Below are positions 7,723 to 15,241 of a stretch of 64,000 nt of DNA, one piece after another. The notes under the pieces were generated by a model. The model had not been told where the DNA came from. It ran no database searches and saw only the letters and a list, made by a program, of their open reading frames with translations. Source of the DNA: Actinomycetota bacterium (GTDB taxonomy: Bacteria; Actinomycetota; Acidimicrobiia; Acidimicrobiales; Poriferisodalaceae). The translations under genes were made by a program, and so were the position numbers. Numbering within the stretch: the stretch's first letter is position 1; each line of letters begins with the position of its first letter. Where the stretch lies: the NCBI GenBank assembly GCA_014238065.1, contig JABABU010000007.1, positions 1-64,000 of the forward strand, read 5' to 3'.

Positions 7723-9378
7723 GTGATCGCTTCGCTCATCGTCGGGATTTTCAGGACTTCATCGGGCAGGTGCACTGGGTGCTCGTCCGGGTCTGCCTCC
7801 CACTCCTGGTTCGTTTCACTTGAGGCTCACCAGCTCTCATGGCCGTTCAAGCATCTCTCTCGGAGACAATGCCTCCGATCTGGTCCTCGCTGGCGCGCCT
7901 CCCTGCTCGCGCCGCTCCTCGTTGTCGGCGTCATCGCAACCTCGTGCGGATCATCGGAGCCAGAAGCGTCGGGGAATGATGAGCAGGTGGACACCGACAT
8001 AGCGATCACTCCTGCGAACGAGACGGCCCCCAGCACGGTGGAGTTCGTGCCGGAGACATCGGACGGCACGCCATTTCTCGACCTCGACCTCGACGGGAAG
8101 ACAGCGTCCTTTCTCGACACGCCAAACACGATCTTCGCGGCCATCATCGCTTCTGAGATGGGCCTGTCAGGTGAGGTCAGATGGGCACCGTGGCTACTCG
8201 ACATCGTCCTCGTCGGCGGTGCCGTAGAGACCTCTAACCAGGGCCTCCGTGCGCTGTCCACGTTGACCGGCATCAGCGAGACCGGAGACGTCATCATCGA
8301 TTTCGCCACGTTCGGAGCTTGGACACGCACAGAGGACATCGATCCAGGCATCGGGTACGAAGAGTGGAAGACGCGCCTGTACGGATGGATCATCGGAGAC
8401 GAATACGAGGCGCTGCTGTCTGACATCGATGACCGTCTTGTCCTTGCCGCGATCCAGTTCGGAGGGGTGCGCAGGGGCGACATCCCCGAACTCAACGAGC
8501 CGCGCCGGATCTCGGCCGAAGAGGCGACATTCATGACACCTGAGGAACTTGTGCTCGGCGTCTTCGTCGACAACGTTCCCGTCGCCTACCAGGTGCGCTT
8601 CTTGGCCCGTCACGAGCTGGCCAACGATCACATCGCTGGCAAGCCCGTCTCGTTGGTGTACTGCACGCTGTGTCGCAGCGCGATTCTGTTCGACAGAAAG
8701 GTCGGTGACCTTGTACTCAGGTTCGAAACTTCGGGGCTGCTGCTCGACTCGAACAAGGTGATGGTCGACGCCGAGACAGATTCGCTGTGGCATCACCTGA
8801 GCGGAGAAGCGATCTCTGGTCAAATGAAAGGCACTGAACTCGTGCGGTTCCCAGTCGAGACGACGACGTGGGCCGATTGGCTTGAGCGGCACCCGGACAC
8901 TGAAACTCTCGACACGCCGCCTCCCACGATCTTTCAGGACAATCCAGAGCGTGCTCCTCTTGTCTATGACTATTCACCTGACTCTGCTTACGCGGCCTAT
9001 TACGGGGTGGACGAACTCTGGTTTCCAGCAGTAGACCCGCCCGATGTCTACGAGCCCAAAGAAGAGGTAATCACCGTCGCACTTGATGGTGAAGCGGTGG
9101 CGTTCTCCGTCGAGGACATCGCCCGGTCGGGAGATTCGGTGCTCGAACTCGGTCGCAACCTCGTTCTCGTCGTCCCATCGAATGGGGGAGCGCGGGTGTA
9201 CGACGCGTCCGGAACCGGGCTGCAACCCGGAAGCGCTTTCGACGTCGAGTCGAGTTCACCGCACGAAGCCGTTCTCGATGATGGCTCGGTTCTACCAAGG
9301 ATCGTGAGTGGCCAGTCGTTTTGGTTCGCCTGGTATGGACTCCACCCGGAAACAGCGACGTGGCAACCAGACCGCTGA
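7723..9378 (+). CDS. DUF3179 domain lipoprotein, start uncertain
   Basis: Exported protein with a DUF3179 domain of unknown function. The family core is plain: LVYCTLCRSAILFDRKV, then LLLDSNKVMVDAETDSLW and HHLSGEAISG. A lipoprotein signal (SLLAPLLVVGVIATSC) lies at about 7885-7947, but no normal start codon precedes it in frame: the only in-frame candidates are a GTG at 7723 and an ATG at 7640 inside the terminator. An ATG at 7869 with GGAG upstream lies in another frame and would give a neat short signal peptide if a frame change occurred between it and the hydrophobic segment. A sequencing or real frameshift is therefore possible. The coordinates use the GTG. Confidence 0.75.
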   Translation: MIASLIVGIFRTSSGRCTGCSSGSASHSWFVSLEAHQLSWPFKHLSRRQCLRSGPRWRASLLAPLLVVGVIATSCGSSEPEASGNDEQVDTDIAITPANETAPSTVEFVPETSDGTPFLDLDLDGKTASFLDTPNTIFAAIIASEMGLSGEVRWAPWLLDIVLVGGAVETSNQGLRALSTLTGISETGDVIIDFATFGAWTRTEDIDPGIGYEEWKTRLYGWIIGDEYEALLSDIDDRLVLAAIQFGGVRRGDIPELNEPRRISAEEATFMTPEELVLGVFVDNVPVAYQVRFLARHELANDHIAGKPVSLVYCTLCRSAILFDRKVGDLVLRFETSGLLLDSNKVMVDAETDSLWHHLSGEAISGQMKGTELVRFPVETTTWADWLERHPDTETLDTPPPTIFQDNPERAPLVYDYSPDSAYAAYYGVDELWFPAVDPPDVYEPKEEVITVALDGEAVAFSVEDIARSGDSVLELGRNLVLVVPSNGGARVYDASGTGLQPGSAFDVESSSPHEAVLDDGSVLPRIVSGQSFWFAWYGLHPETATWQPDR

Positions 9379-9405
9379 CGAATTCGAGTCACCCACTCGG
9401 ATCCA

Positions 9406-10740
9406 TCAGGCGAGAACCTCAGCCAGTCTGAGTAGTTCGCGCTCCATCCCTTGCCGTGCAGAGAGCTGGACGCCGATTGGAATGCCGCTCTTGGTGTCCC
9501 CTGCGGGAATGCTGAGCGAGGGCCACCCCGCGACATTGAATGGGTAGCTGAACGGGAACAACGCGTTGTTCATCTCGAGGTAGTCCTCCATCGAATCGAC
9601 GTCGCCGGCGATGGTTCCGAGCGGTATCTCCGGACGACCGAGGGTCGGAGTGATGAGAACATCGATACCGCAGAGACTCTCATCGAGTGAGTGCGTCAGT
9701 TCGCCTTGGAGAATCTGCGACTCAGTCACATCGGCGACGGACAACTCGGAGAAGGCCTCGAGCGCCACCAACGTCAGGGGTTCAAGCGTTGTGGAATCGA
9801 TCGGACGACCGCTGTCGGCCGCGACACTGACAACATCGGCAGCAACGAATCTCGTGAACAGGCCATGCCAGGTCGACATCCACGACTCGTTGTCGACAGG
9901 CGGACCGCCGATATCGATGACCGAATGGCCTGCGAGTCGAAACTGTTCCGCAATTGCCTCGGTCGCCGTCACCACCTCGGGATCAGTGGTCGAGTTGGCC
10001 CAGTGCTTCGTCGAAACCCCGAAGCGAATCGAGTTTCGCTCGACTGCGTAGGAACCTCGTCCGAGCACATCCAGGAACAGTCGTGCATCGCGAACGGAAC
10101 GGGTCAGAACGAACTCCTCGGCAATACCGCCCCAACCGCCACCCTCCCACGGGACTCGTCTCCGTCCTGGCTTGAGACCGACGAGGCCGCACGCAGCAGC
10201 CGGTATTCGAATCGAACCGGCACAGTCACTGGCCGAAGCAGCCGGCACGACCCCAGCAGCAACGGCCGCTCCTGAACCACCAGATGAACCGCCTGCCGAC
10301 AGGTCGAGTCGGTGCGGGTTTCGCGTGGCCCCGAACAACGTCGTCTCAGTCGATCCATGCTGGATCAGCTCCGGTACCGCTGACCTGCCGACGACGACCG
10401 CCCCAGCCGCCTTGAGCGTCGAGAAAAACCACGACGTCTGCGTGGCCACGTTGCCGACAGCGAGTCGGCTCCCCATCTCGACCAGCCGACCCTCTTCGGT
10501 GCTGCCATAGTCCTTTCGCAGGAAGGGGACGCCGGCAAGCGGTCCGTCGACGTTCGCGCAGAGATCGGGTTCGTCGTACCACTCGACGACGGCATTGATG
10601 TCGGCGTGGGTCTCTCGGTGCCGTGCGCACGCAAGCTCCACCAGTTCTGTTGGCCTGACAACGCGCCGCCGCACCAGGTCTGAGAGCGCGGTTGCATCGA
10701 GTGCCACGTACTCGTCGATACGCATCGCAGGGCCAGTCAT
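9406..10740 (-). CDS. Amidase signature enzyme, candidate indoleacetamide hydrolase
   Basis: Amidase-signature hydrolase, 444 aa. The Ser-cisSer-Lys triad is visible: Lys76 in FLRKDYG, the Gly/Ser loop AGGSSGGSGAAVAAG near 149-163, and the nucleophile Ser176 in DCAGSIRIPAAACG. The family cleaves small amides. The specific suggestion of indole-3-acetamide as substrate comes only from its 4-base overlap with the IaaM-like gene upstream, since IaaM and IaaH form a two-step pathway. It is the last gene of a six-gene minus-strand operon. Other aryl or peptide-like amides remain possible. Confidence 0.85.
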   Translation of the reverse strand: MTGPAMRIDEYVALDATALSDLVRRRVVRPTELVELACARHRETHADINAVVEWYDEPDLCANVDGPLAGVPFLRKDYGSTEEGRLVEMGSRLAVGNVATQTSWFFSTLKAAGAVVVGRSAVPELIQHGSTETTLFGATRNPHRLDLSAGGSSGGSGAAVAAGVVPAASASDCAGSIRIPAAACGLVGLKPGRRRVPWEGGGWGGIAEEFVLTRSVRDARLFLDVLGRGSYAVERNSIRFGVSTKHWANSTTDPEVVTATEAIAEQFRLAGHSVIDIGGPPVDNESWMSTWHGLFTRFVAADVVSVAADSGRPIDSTTLEPLTLVALEAFSELSVADVTESQILQGELTHSLDESLCGIDVLITPTLGRPEIPLGTIAGDVDSMEDYLEMNNALFPFSYPFNVAGWPSLSIPAGDTKSGIPIGVQLSARQGMERELLRLAEVLA

Positions 10741-12476
10741 TCCGGCAACACCACCGGTCCGAAATCGTCGTACACGTCACCAGGGCCAGGATTGCCAGGG
10801 GCGCTCTCGCCTCCGAGGTGGTTGACGATCCCCCAGATGGCATTCAACGCAGTCTGCACAGCGCCTTCAGCCCACCCAGGTGTCCAGCTCACATCGTCGC
10901 CGGCGAGAAAGACCCCGCGCTGACTGGCCGGAAAGTCCTCCTGCATGAAGTGCGAGTACATCCTCCTCGTGTAGCGATAGTGGCCAGGCAGTGCTCCCTT
11001 GAACGCTCCGAGGAAGTGCGGATCGGCCTCCCACGAGACGGTGATCGGCTGGCCGATGATGTGGCTCCTGATGCTCGTGTTCGGATAGATCTTCTCGAGG
11101 GTGTCGAGCGCCAACTCGGCCCGCTCCTCGGCCGACATCGGAAGGACCTTCATAGCGTCACTCATCCACGCATACGAAAGACAGATGACGCCTGGGCGAT
11201 CGGGACCGAGATCGAAGAGGTAGGTGCCCCTGGTGTTGCGATCGGTCAGCGTCATGCTCAGCTTCGGGCGGCCAGTGACTTCGTCGATCTCGTTCCAGAA
11301 CGGTCGATCCACCATCACGAACGTCTTCGACGACTGCATGTAGCGAGTTCTGTCGAGCGCCATCCAGTGCTTCTGGCTGAACAGGCTCTCGTCGACCTCG
11401 ATGCTGGTCGTCAGCAACCAACTCTGCAGTGCGACGAGGACGACGGGGTAGGTGTGCGTCACGCCCCACTGGTCGGTGACCGTGATGTCACCGCTCTCGT
11501 CGCGCTGCAGCCTCGTCACGCCAGGCCGTGGAGCTCCCGAGTGCAACGACGCCAGCGATGTTCCGCTCGGCCAGTGGCGGGTGTCGTCTGGCTCGTGGGC
11601 CCACAGTCGTCTCGGCAGCTGTTCGGCGCCACCGACGACGAACCGCTGATGTTCCTCGAACTGGCATGCGACGACCCTGAGGATCTCGAGCATCGAGTTG
11701 GGGAAGTCGGAGTCCCAACCCCCTGTGCCGAACCCGACCTGGCCGAACACTTCTCTGTGACGGAACGACAGCTGACGAAAGGCGTCGGACGATGCCACGA
11801 AGTCATAGAACGTCCGGTCATCCCACATCCTGACGATCGGATCCCACAGCTCCTTGACCCGCGCTGGATTCCGGTCAGCGATCGCATCTTGCAATGCCGC
11901 GAGGTTGGCTCCCTTGGCGAGCGCGTCGCCCCACGCATGGGCGACTTCGCGAAACATCTCTGGCAGATCGTCGAGCGTGCTGGCGAAGTGTGCGGTGCCT
12001 TCGAGGTCTACGACCGTCGTCGGTGCCGCCTCGGTCAGCGGGTTGGGAAACGGTCTCGTCTCGAGCCCGCACAGATCGAAGTAGTGGTAGAGCGTCGCTC
12101 CGGAAACCGGGAAGCGCATCCCGCCGAGCTCAGCCACCACATCGGAGGCCGCGTCGAACCGCTCCGATCGAAGCCGCCCGCCAAGGCGCCCGGCCTCATA
12201 GACGACGGGGCGTAGGCCGAGACGCATCAGCTCATAGGCCGCCACGACTCCTGCGATGCCAGCCCCGACAATCGCGACCTCCTGGCCAACGCAATCGTCC
12301 GGCACCGAGCCGAGGCCGGCCGCGTGCCCAATCCACGCGTCGTGGCCAAACGGAAAATCGGGTCCGAACGCAGTGATGTCAGGCCTGTGTCGCTGCTCCT
12401 CCACATGCCGAAGGTAACGAAGTACGGGCATCGGGGCCACAGGCTGCGGTGAGCGAGGAGTAATCGGTGTGCCCAC
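10737..12476 (-). CDS. iaaM: Tryptophan 2-monooxygenase-like flavoenzyme (IaaM family)
   Basis: Flavin amine oxidase, 579 aa. Dinucleotide-binding motif AIVGAGIAG at about 68-76, Glu94 and LGGRLRSERF at 98-107. By recall it follows Pseudomonas IaaM over most of its length: ELGGMRFP early, SMLEILRVVACQFEEHQRFV, SSKTFVMVDRPFW, ICLSYAWMSDAMKVL, and PGWAEGAVQTALNAIWGI at the C-terminus. Its length fits IaaM (about 560 aa) better than ordinary L-amino acid oxidases. IaaM converts tryptophan to indole-3-acetamide with O2. No signal peptide, so cytosolic. It overlaps the amidase by 4 bases and starts 12 bases after the dioxygenase gene upstream. Another L-amino-acid monooxygenase is the main alternative. 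Confidence 0.8.
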   Translation of the reverse strand: MGTPITPRSPQPVAPMPVLRYLRHVEEQRHRPDITAFGPDFPFGHDAWIGHAAGLGSVPDDCVGQEVAIVGAGIAGVVAAYELMRLGLRPVVYEAGRLGGRLRSERFDAASDVVAELGGMRFPVSGATLYHYFDLCGLETRPFPNPLTEAAPTTVVDLEGTAHFASTLDDLPEMFREVAHAWGDALAKGANLAALQDAIADRNPARVKELWDPIVRMWDDRTFYDFVASSDAFRQLSFRHREVFGQVGFGTGGWDSDFPNSMLEILRVVACQFEEHQRFVVGGAEQLPRRLWAHEPDDTRHWPSGTSLASLHSGAPRPGVTRLQRDESGDITVTDQWGVTHTYPVVLVALQSWLLTTSIEVDESLFSQKHWMALDRTRYMQSSKTFVMVDRPFWNEIDEVTGRPKLSMTLTDRNTRGTYLFDLGPDRPGVICLSYAWMSDAMKVLPMSAEERAELALDTLEKIYPNTSIRSHIIGQPITVSWEADPHFLGAFKGALPGHYRYTRRMYSHFMQEDFPASQRGVFLAGDDVSWTPGWAEGAVQTALNAIWGIVNHLGGESAPGNPGPGDVYDDFGPVVLPE

Positions 12477-12488
12477 ACCCCGGTCTCC

Positions 12489-13274
12489 TCAGATGAAGGG
12501 GAACCAGTCGTCGCGCAGGGGGTCACCTGTCTTCATGTCGTGGCCGTGGAAGGGCGGTGAGGTAGGGCCAGAGCGCTGGACGAAGCGAGCGTCGTCGCCG
12601 ACGAACCTGAGCGAAAGCGCTCTCCGACGCGTCCGGGCGTAGTTTCCCCGAGCGCCGTGTACCGACCGATAGTTGAAGGCGACGGCGTCGCCAGGTTCCA
12701 TCGGCCACTCGAGCACCCTGAACGCGTCAGGGTCTGCATCCGGATCGGGGACGGGGAGGTACTCGTCGGCAGCGGGGTAGAAGTCGGCTTCCGACAGCCA
12801 CCGCGTCGGAAGGACGTCCTTGTTCCACAAATGCGATCCGGAGATGAGGCGGAGGGTTGCATCTCGCACCGCGTCGATCGGGATCCAGAAGCTCACGTTC
12901 TGCATACCCGACACGAAGTAGTACGGACTGTCTGAGTGCCAGGGAGTCGCCTTCGGCGTTCCCGGTTCCTTGACGAGCACATGGTCGTGGAACAACTGGA
13001 CCCGTTCCGATCGCATAAGCGCAGCGGCGGTGTCCCTGATCCCCGATTCACGGATGACCTGCTCGAACTCGGGGATTCGTTGCCAGTTGCAATAATCGTC
13101 GAAGAAGCTGCCAGCGCCGCCCTCCTCGACGTTCTCTGCTCCGAACTCGCTCGGCTCGGCCATGTTGCGGGCGATCCCGGCGTCGATGACATCGACCCAG
13201 TTGGCGAAGAGGCCCGGCAGGTACACGGCGCCTTGCTTGGCGAAAGCGTCCACGTGTGTGTCAGAGACCGTCAT
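12489..13274 (-). CDS. Phytanoyl-CoA dioxygenase (PhyH) family protein
   Basis: Fe(II)/2-oxoglutarate-type oxygenase, 261 aa. Iron ligands are the HxD pair His113/Asp115 (TPWHSDSPYYF) and the distal His206 (RSVHGARGN), with a 2-oxoglutarate-binding Arg just after (RTRRRALSLRF). The ATG at 13274 overlaps the stop of the flavoenzyme gene upstream; the frame extends further 5' only through Arg-rich antisense sequence. It sits in the middle of the operon with the IaaM-like gene and presumably hydroxylates an intermediate or product of that pathway. The substrate is unknown. Confidence 0.88.
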   Translation of the reverse strand: MTVSDTHVDAFAKQGAVYLPGLFANWVDVIDAGIARNMAEPSEFGAENVEEGGAGSFFDDYCNWQRIPEFEQVIRESGIRDTAAALMRSERVQLFHDHVLVKEPGTPKATPWHSDSPYYFVSGMQNVSFWIPIDAVRDATLRLISGSHLWNKDVLPTRWLSEADFYPAADEYLPVPDPDADPDAFRVLEWPMEPGDAVAFNYRSVHGARGNYARTRRRALSLRFVGDDARFVQRSGPTSPPFHGHDMKTGDPLRDDWFPFI

Positions 13275-14413
13275 CCGAACTGAGGGATGAAGATCGAGGG
13301 GTCGAGCGTGTCGGTCCACTCGCCGGCGGCGACCAGCGAGGCGCCGAGTCGGCCGAGTTCGTCGGACGACTTGGCAGCTGACCCGTTGCCGGCTATCGCC
13401 ACTGCGATCCCGTCGTCGACGAAACCGATGTACGGGTGCCCGCTCGGTGTACCGGTGACGACGCACGGTGCTGTGGTGATCGACGCGATGTCGATTTCTG
13501 GCAGCAGAGCTCGGAGGCTGTTCTCGAGTGCCTCCATCTCCGCCGGCTCGCCGTCGGTGTGGAACCAGTCGACGAGTTCATCTGGCTTCAGCACGCGGGT
13601 GTTCACCATATTTCCTCCGATCTTCAGACACGTCTTGGCGAACGGATACGGCACGGGAGGGCAGAAGTAGATCTCGTGAAGTCGCTCGTCGGGGGCAACC
13701 GAGATGAGGTTCGGCAGCGAGGGCATCAGCTGAGTCTCTGCCATCAGCATCGTCCTGGCACGCCTCTCGACGTCGAGCTGCACACCGAGCAGTTCACTTC
13801 CGAACGCTCCCGTCGTCACCAGGACACGATCAGCCGTGATCGAACCCCAGTCGCCACCCACCTCGTATCCAGCTGGGACACGACTGATTCGCGAGGCGGC
13901 CTCCACCACGTGGTGAGCGCCTGCGAGATGAGCGAGCTTGGCTTGCGCCGCGACGAGCCGCCGGGGATTGATGTGACCGGCAGGAGACGACTCGAATGCG
14001 ATCTCGTTTCCTGGTGGCGCGACGATGCCGGTGTGTTCGAGGAGCCACTCGTCGCTGACCATCTCGGCGTCGAGGTCGTACCCGGCCGCTGCGTCGATCC
14101 ACGTGCTCGCGTCGGGGAACACGGCTGCACACCCACTTCGCACATAGAACTCGATACCGGATCGCGATGCGATGTCGTCGTATCGAGCCAATGAAGCTGC
14201 TGCAAGCGCAGCCCACACCGGGGTTCTCCCGAAGATCCGCGTGATCCTGCCTTCGTCAGGATGGCTCGAGAAAGGACCTTGCGAGTTCTTGCGCTCGGCC
14301 GGTTCGAGCGGGCCGACGAGAGCCGTGCTCGTCCCGCTCTCCGCCAGGTGCCTCGCTGCCGCAGATCCGATCATTCCCCGGCCGATCACGGCGACGTTCA
14401 CGTGCATTCGCAC
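13271..14413 (-). CDS. FAD-dependent oxidoreductase (DAO / monomeric sarcosine oxidase-like)
   Basis: Flavoenzyme of the D-amino acid oxidase superfamily, 380 aa. The N-terminal Rossmann motif is VAVIGRGMIGSAAARHL, followed by HPDEGRITRIFG, which resembles the conserved early block of monomeric sarcosine and N-methyltryptophan oxidases. The C-terminus has the usual substrate and FAD region (YIGFVDDGIAVAIAGNGSAAKSS). The GTG at 14413 is chosen because GAGGTGAG lies 5 bases upstream; an ATG two codons later is possible. The second G of the GxGxxG motif is kept but the third is Ile-Gly, within family variation. Likely oxidises an amine or N-methyl amino acid. Confidence 0.85.
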   Translation of the reverse strand: MRMHVNVAVIGRGMIGSAAARHLAESGTSTALVGPLEPAERKNSQGPFSSHPDEGRITRIFGRTPVWAALAAASLARYDDIASRSGIEFYVRSGCAAVFPDASTWIDAAAGYDLDAEMVSDEWLLEHTGIVAPPGNEIAFESSPAGHINPRRLVAAQAKLAHLAGAHHVVEAASRISRVPAGYEVGGDWGSITADRVLVTTGAFGSELLGVQLDVERRARTMLMAETQLMPSLPNLISVAPDERLHEIYFCPPVPYPFAKTCLKIGGNMVNTRVLKPDELVDWFHTDGEPAEMEALENSLRALLPEIDIASITTAPCVVTGTPSGHPYIGFVDDGIAVAIAGNGSAAKSSDELGRLGASLVAAGEWTDTLDPSIFIPQFG

Positions 14414-14440
14414 AGTTTCTCACCTCGAGAGCGAACTCAC

Positions 14441-15241
14441 TCAAGCGAGTTGCGGGTACCCCATTGCAACAGCCTCGGCCAGGCGCTGCTCGATCACGTC
14501 GTAGTCAGAGTCGAGACGCGGTACGTAACCATGAATGTGCAGCGCCCGCTTCGCCTCTTGCGACAGCGCCGTGGTCGCTTCATGGATCGCGGCGTTCAGT
14601 TCTTCGCGATCAGCAAGCCTGGTGCGGCTGGTGATGAGGGGAAGTCCAGGAGTGCAGGCGGTCGAACCTACAACCTCGAGTGCATCAGTCGCTGGCTCGC
14701 CATCGAGGGCAAGCAGCCACGAGACGACGTCGACGGCAGCCACGTCGGCGGAACCATCGGCAACCATCTGCATCGATCGCCGGTGCGCTCCGGACTCGAT
14801 GGTCTCGGCGAAGAACTTTCGATCTCGGACGAGGGGCGCGACCGTCGCCACGAGAGCAGCGTGTCCCGACTGCGAGTCGCGGCCGTTGAAGGCAACTCGG
14901 GTGCCCTCGAAGTCGGGAAGTGGGCGGCTCTCGCCTCGCCGACACACGATCACCGATCGATAGTCACCGGGGTCGCACCCTTCGATCCCGTAGTCGAACG
15001 TTCCGAGCACCGCTGCCTTCTGACGAACACCTCTGACGAACGGTAGGCCACACGTCTGGCCGATAAGGAGGTCTGGCGAGAGCCACGCCGTCTCGCGTAC
15101 GACCTCACGGTCGATCGCGGGCGGCGCATCGAAGCCCCGCCGAAGCAGCGCTTCGTGAATGAGCCGCCAGAGTTCGTCGTTGTACGGCATGACCTCCGGC
15201 CAGTCGTACATCGGAAGCACGGCAACAGGTTCAGAGATCAA
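14441..15241 (-). CDS. PhnD-like (phosphate/phosphonate-type) binding protein without signal peptide
   Basis: 266 aa, with the fold signature of PhnD/SsuA-like binding proteins: LLIGQTCGLPFV near 58-69, a hinge region around RVAFNGRDSQSGH, and DVAAVDVVSWLLALD. Unlike transported binding proteins it has no signal peptide or lipobox, and no permease or ATPase gene is adjacent. It may be a cytosolic ligand-binding or enzymatic relative, or the true N-terminus is obscured by the overlap with the gene upstream. The start is uncertain: TTG at 15241 overlaps serBA by 11 bases; GTG at 15220 and ATG at 15211 are alternatives. Confidence 0.7.
   Translation of the reverse strand: MISEPVAVLPMYDWPEVMPYNDELWRLIHEALLRRGFDAPPAIDREVVRETAWLSPDLLIGQTCGLPFVRGVRQKAAVLGTFDYGIEGCDPGDYRSVIVCRRGESRPLPDFEGTRVAFNGRDSQSGHAALVATVAPLVRDRKFFAETIESGAHRRSMQMVADGSADVAAVDVVSWLLALDGEPATDALEVVGSTACTPGLPLITSRTRLADREELNAAIHEATTALSQEAKRALHIHGYVPRLDSDYDVIEQRLAEAVAMGYPQLA

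Noticed and set aside
10692-12215. Long plus-strand open frame opposite the IaaM-like gene
   Set aside because: Shadow of a clearly coding minus-strand frame; no recognisable motifs.
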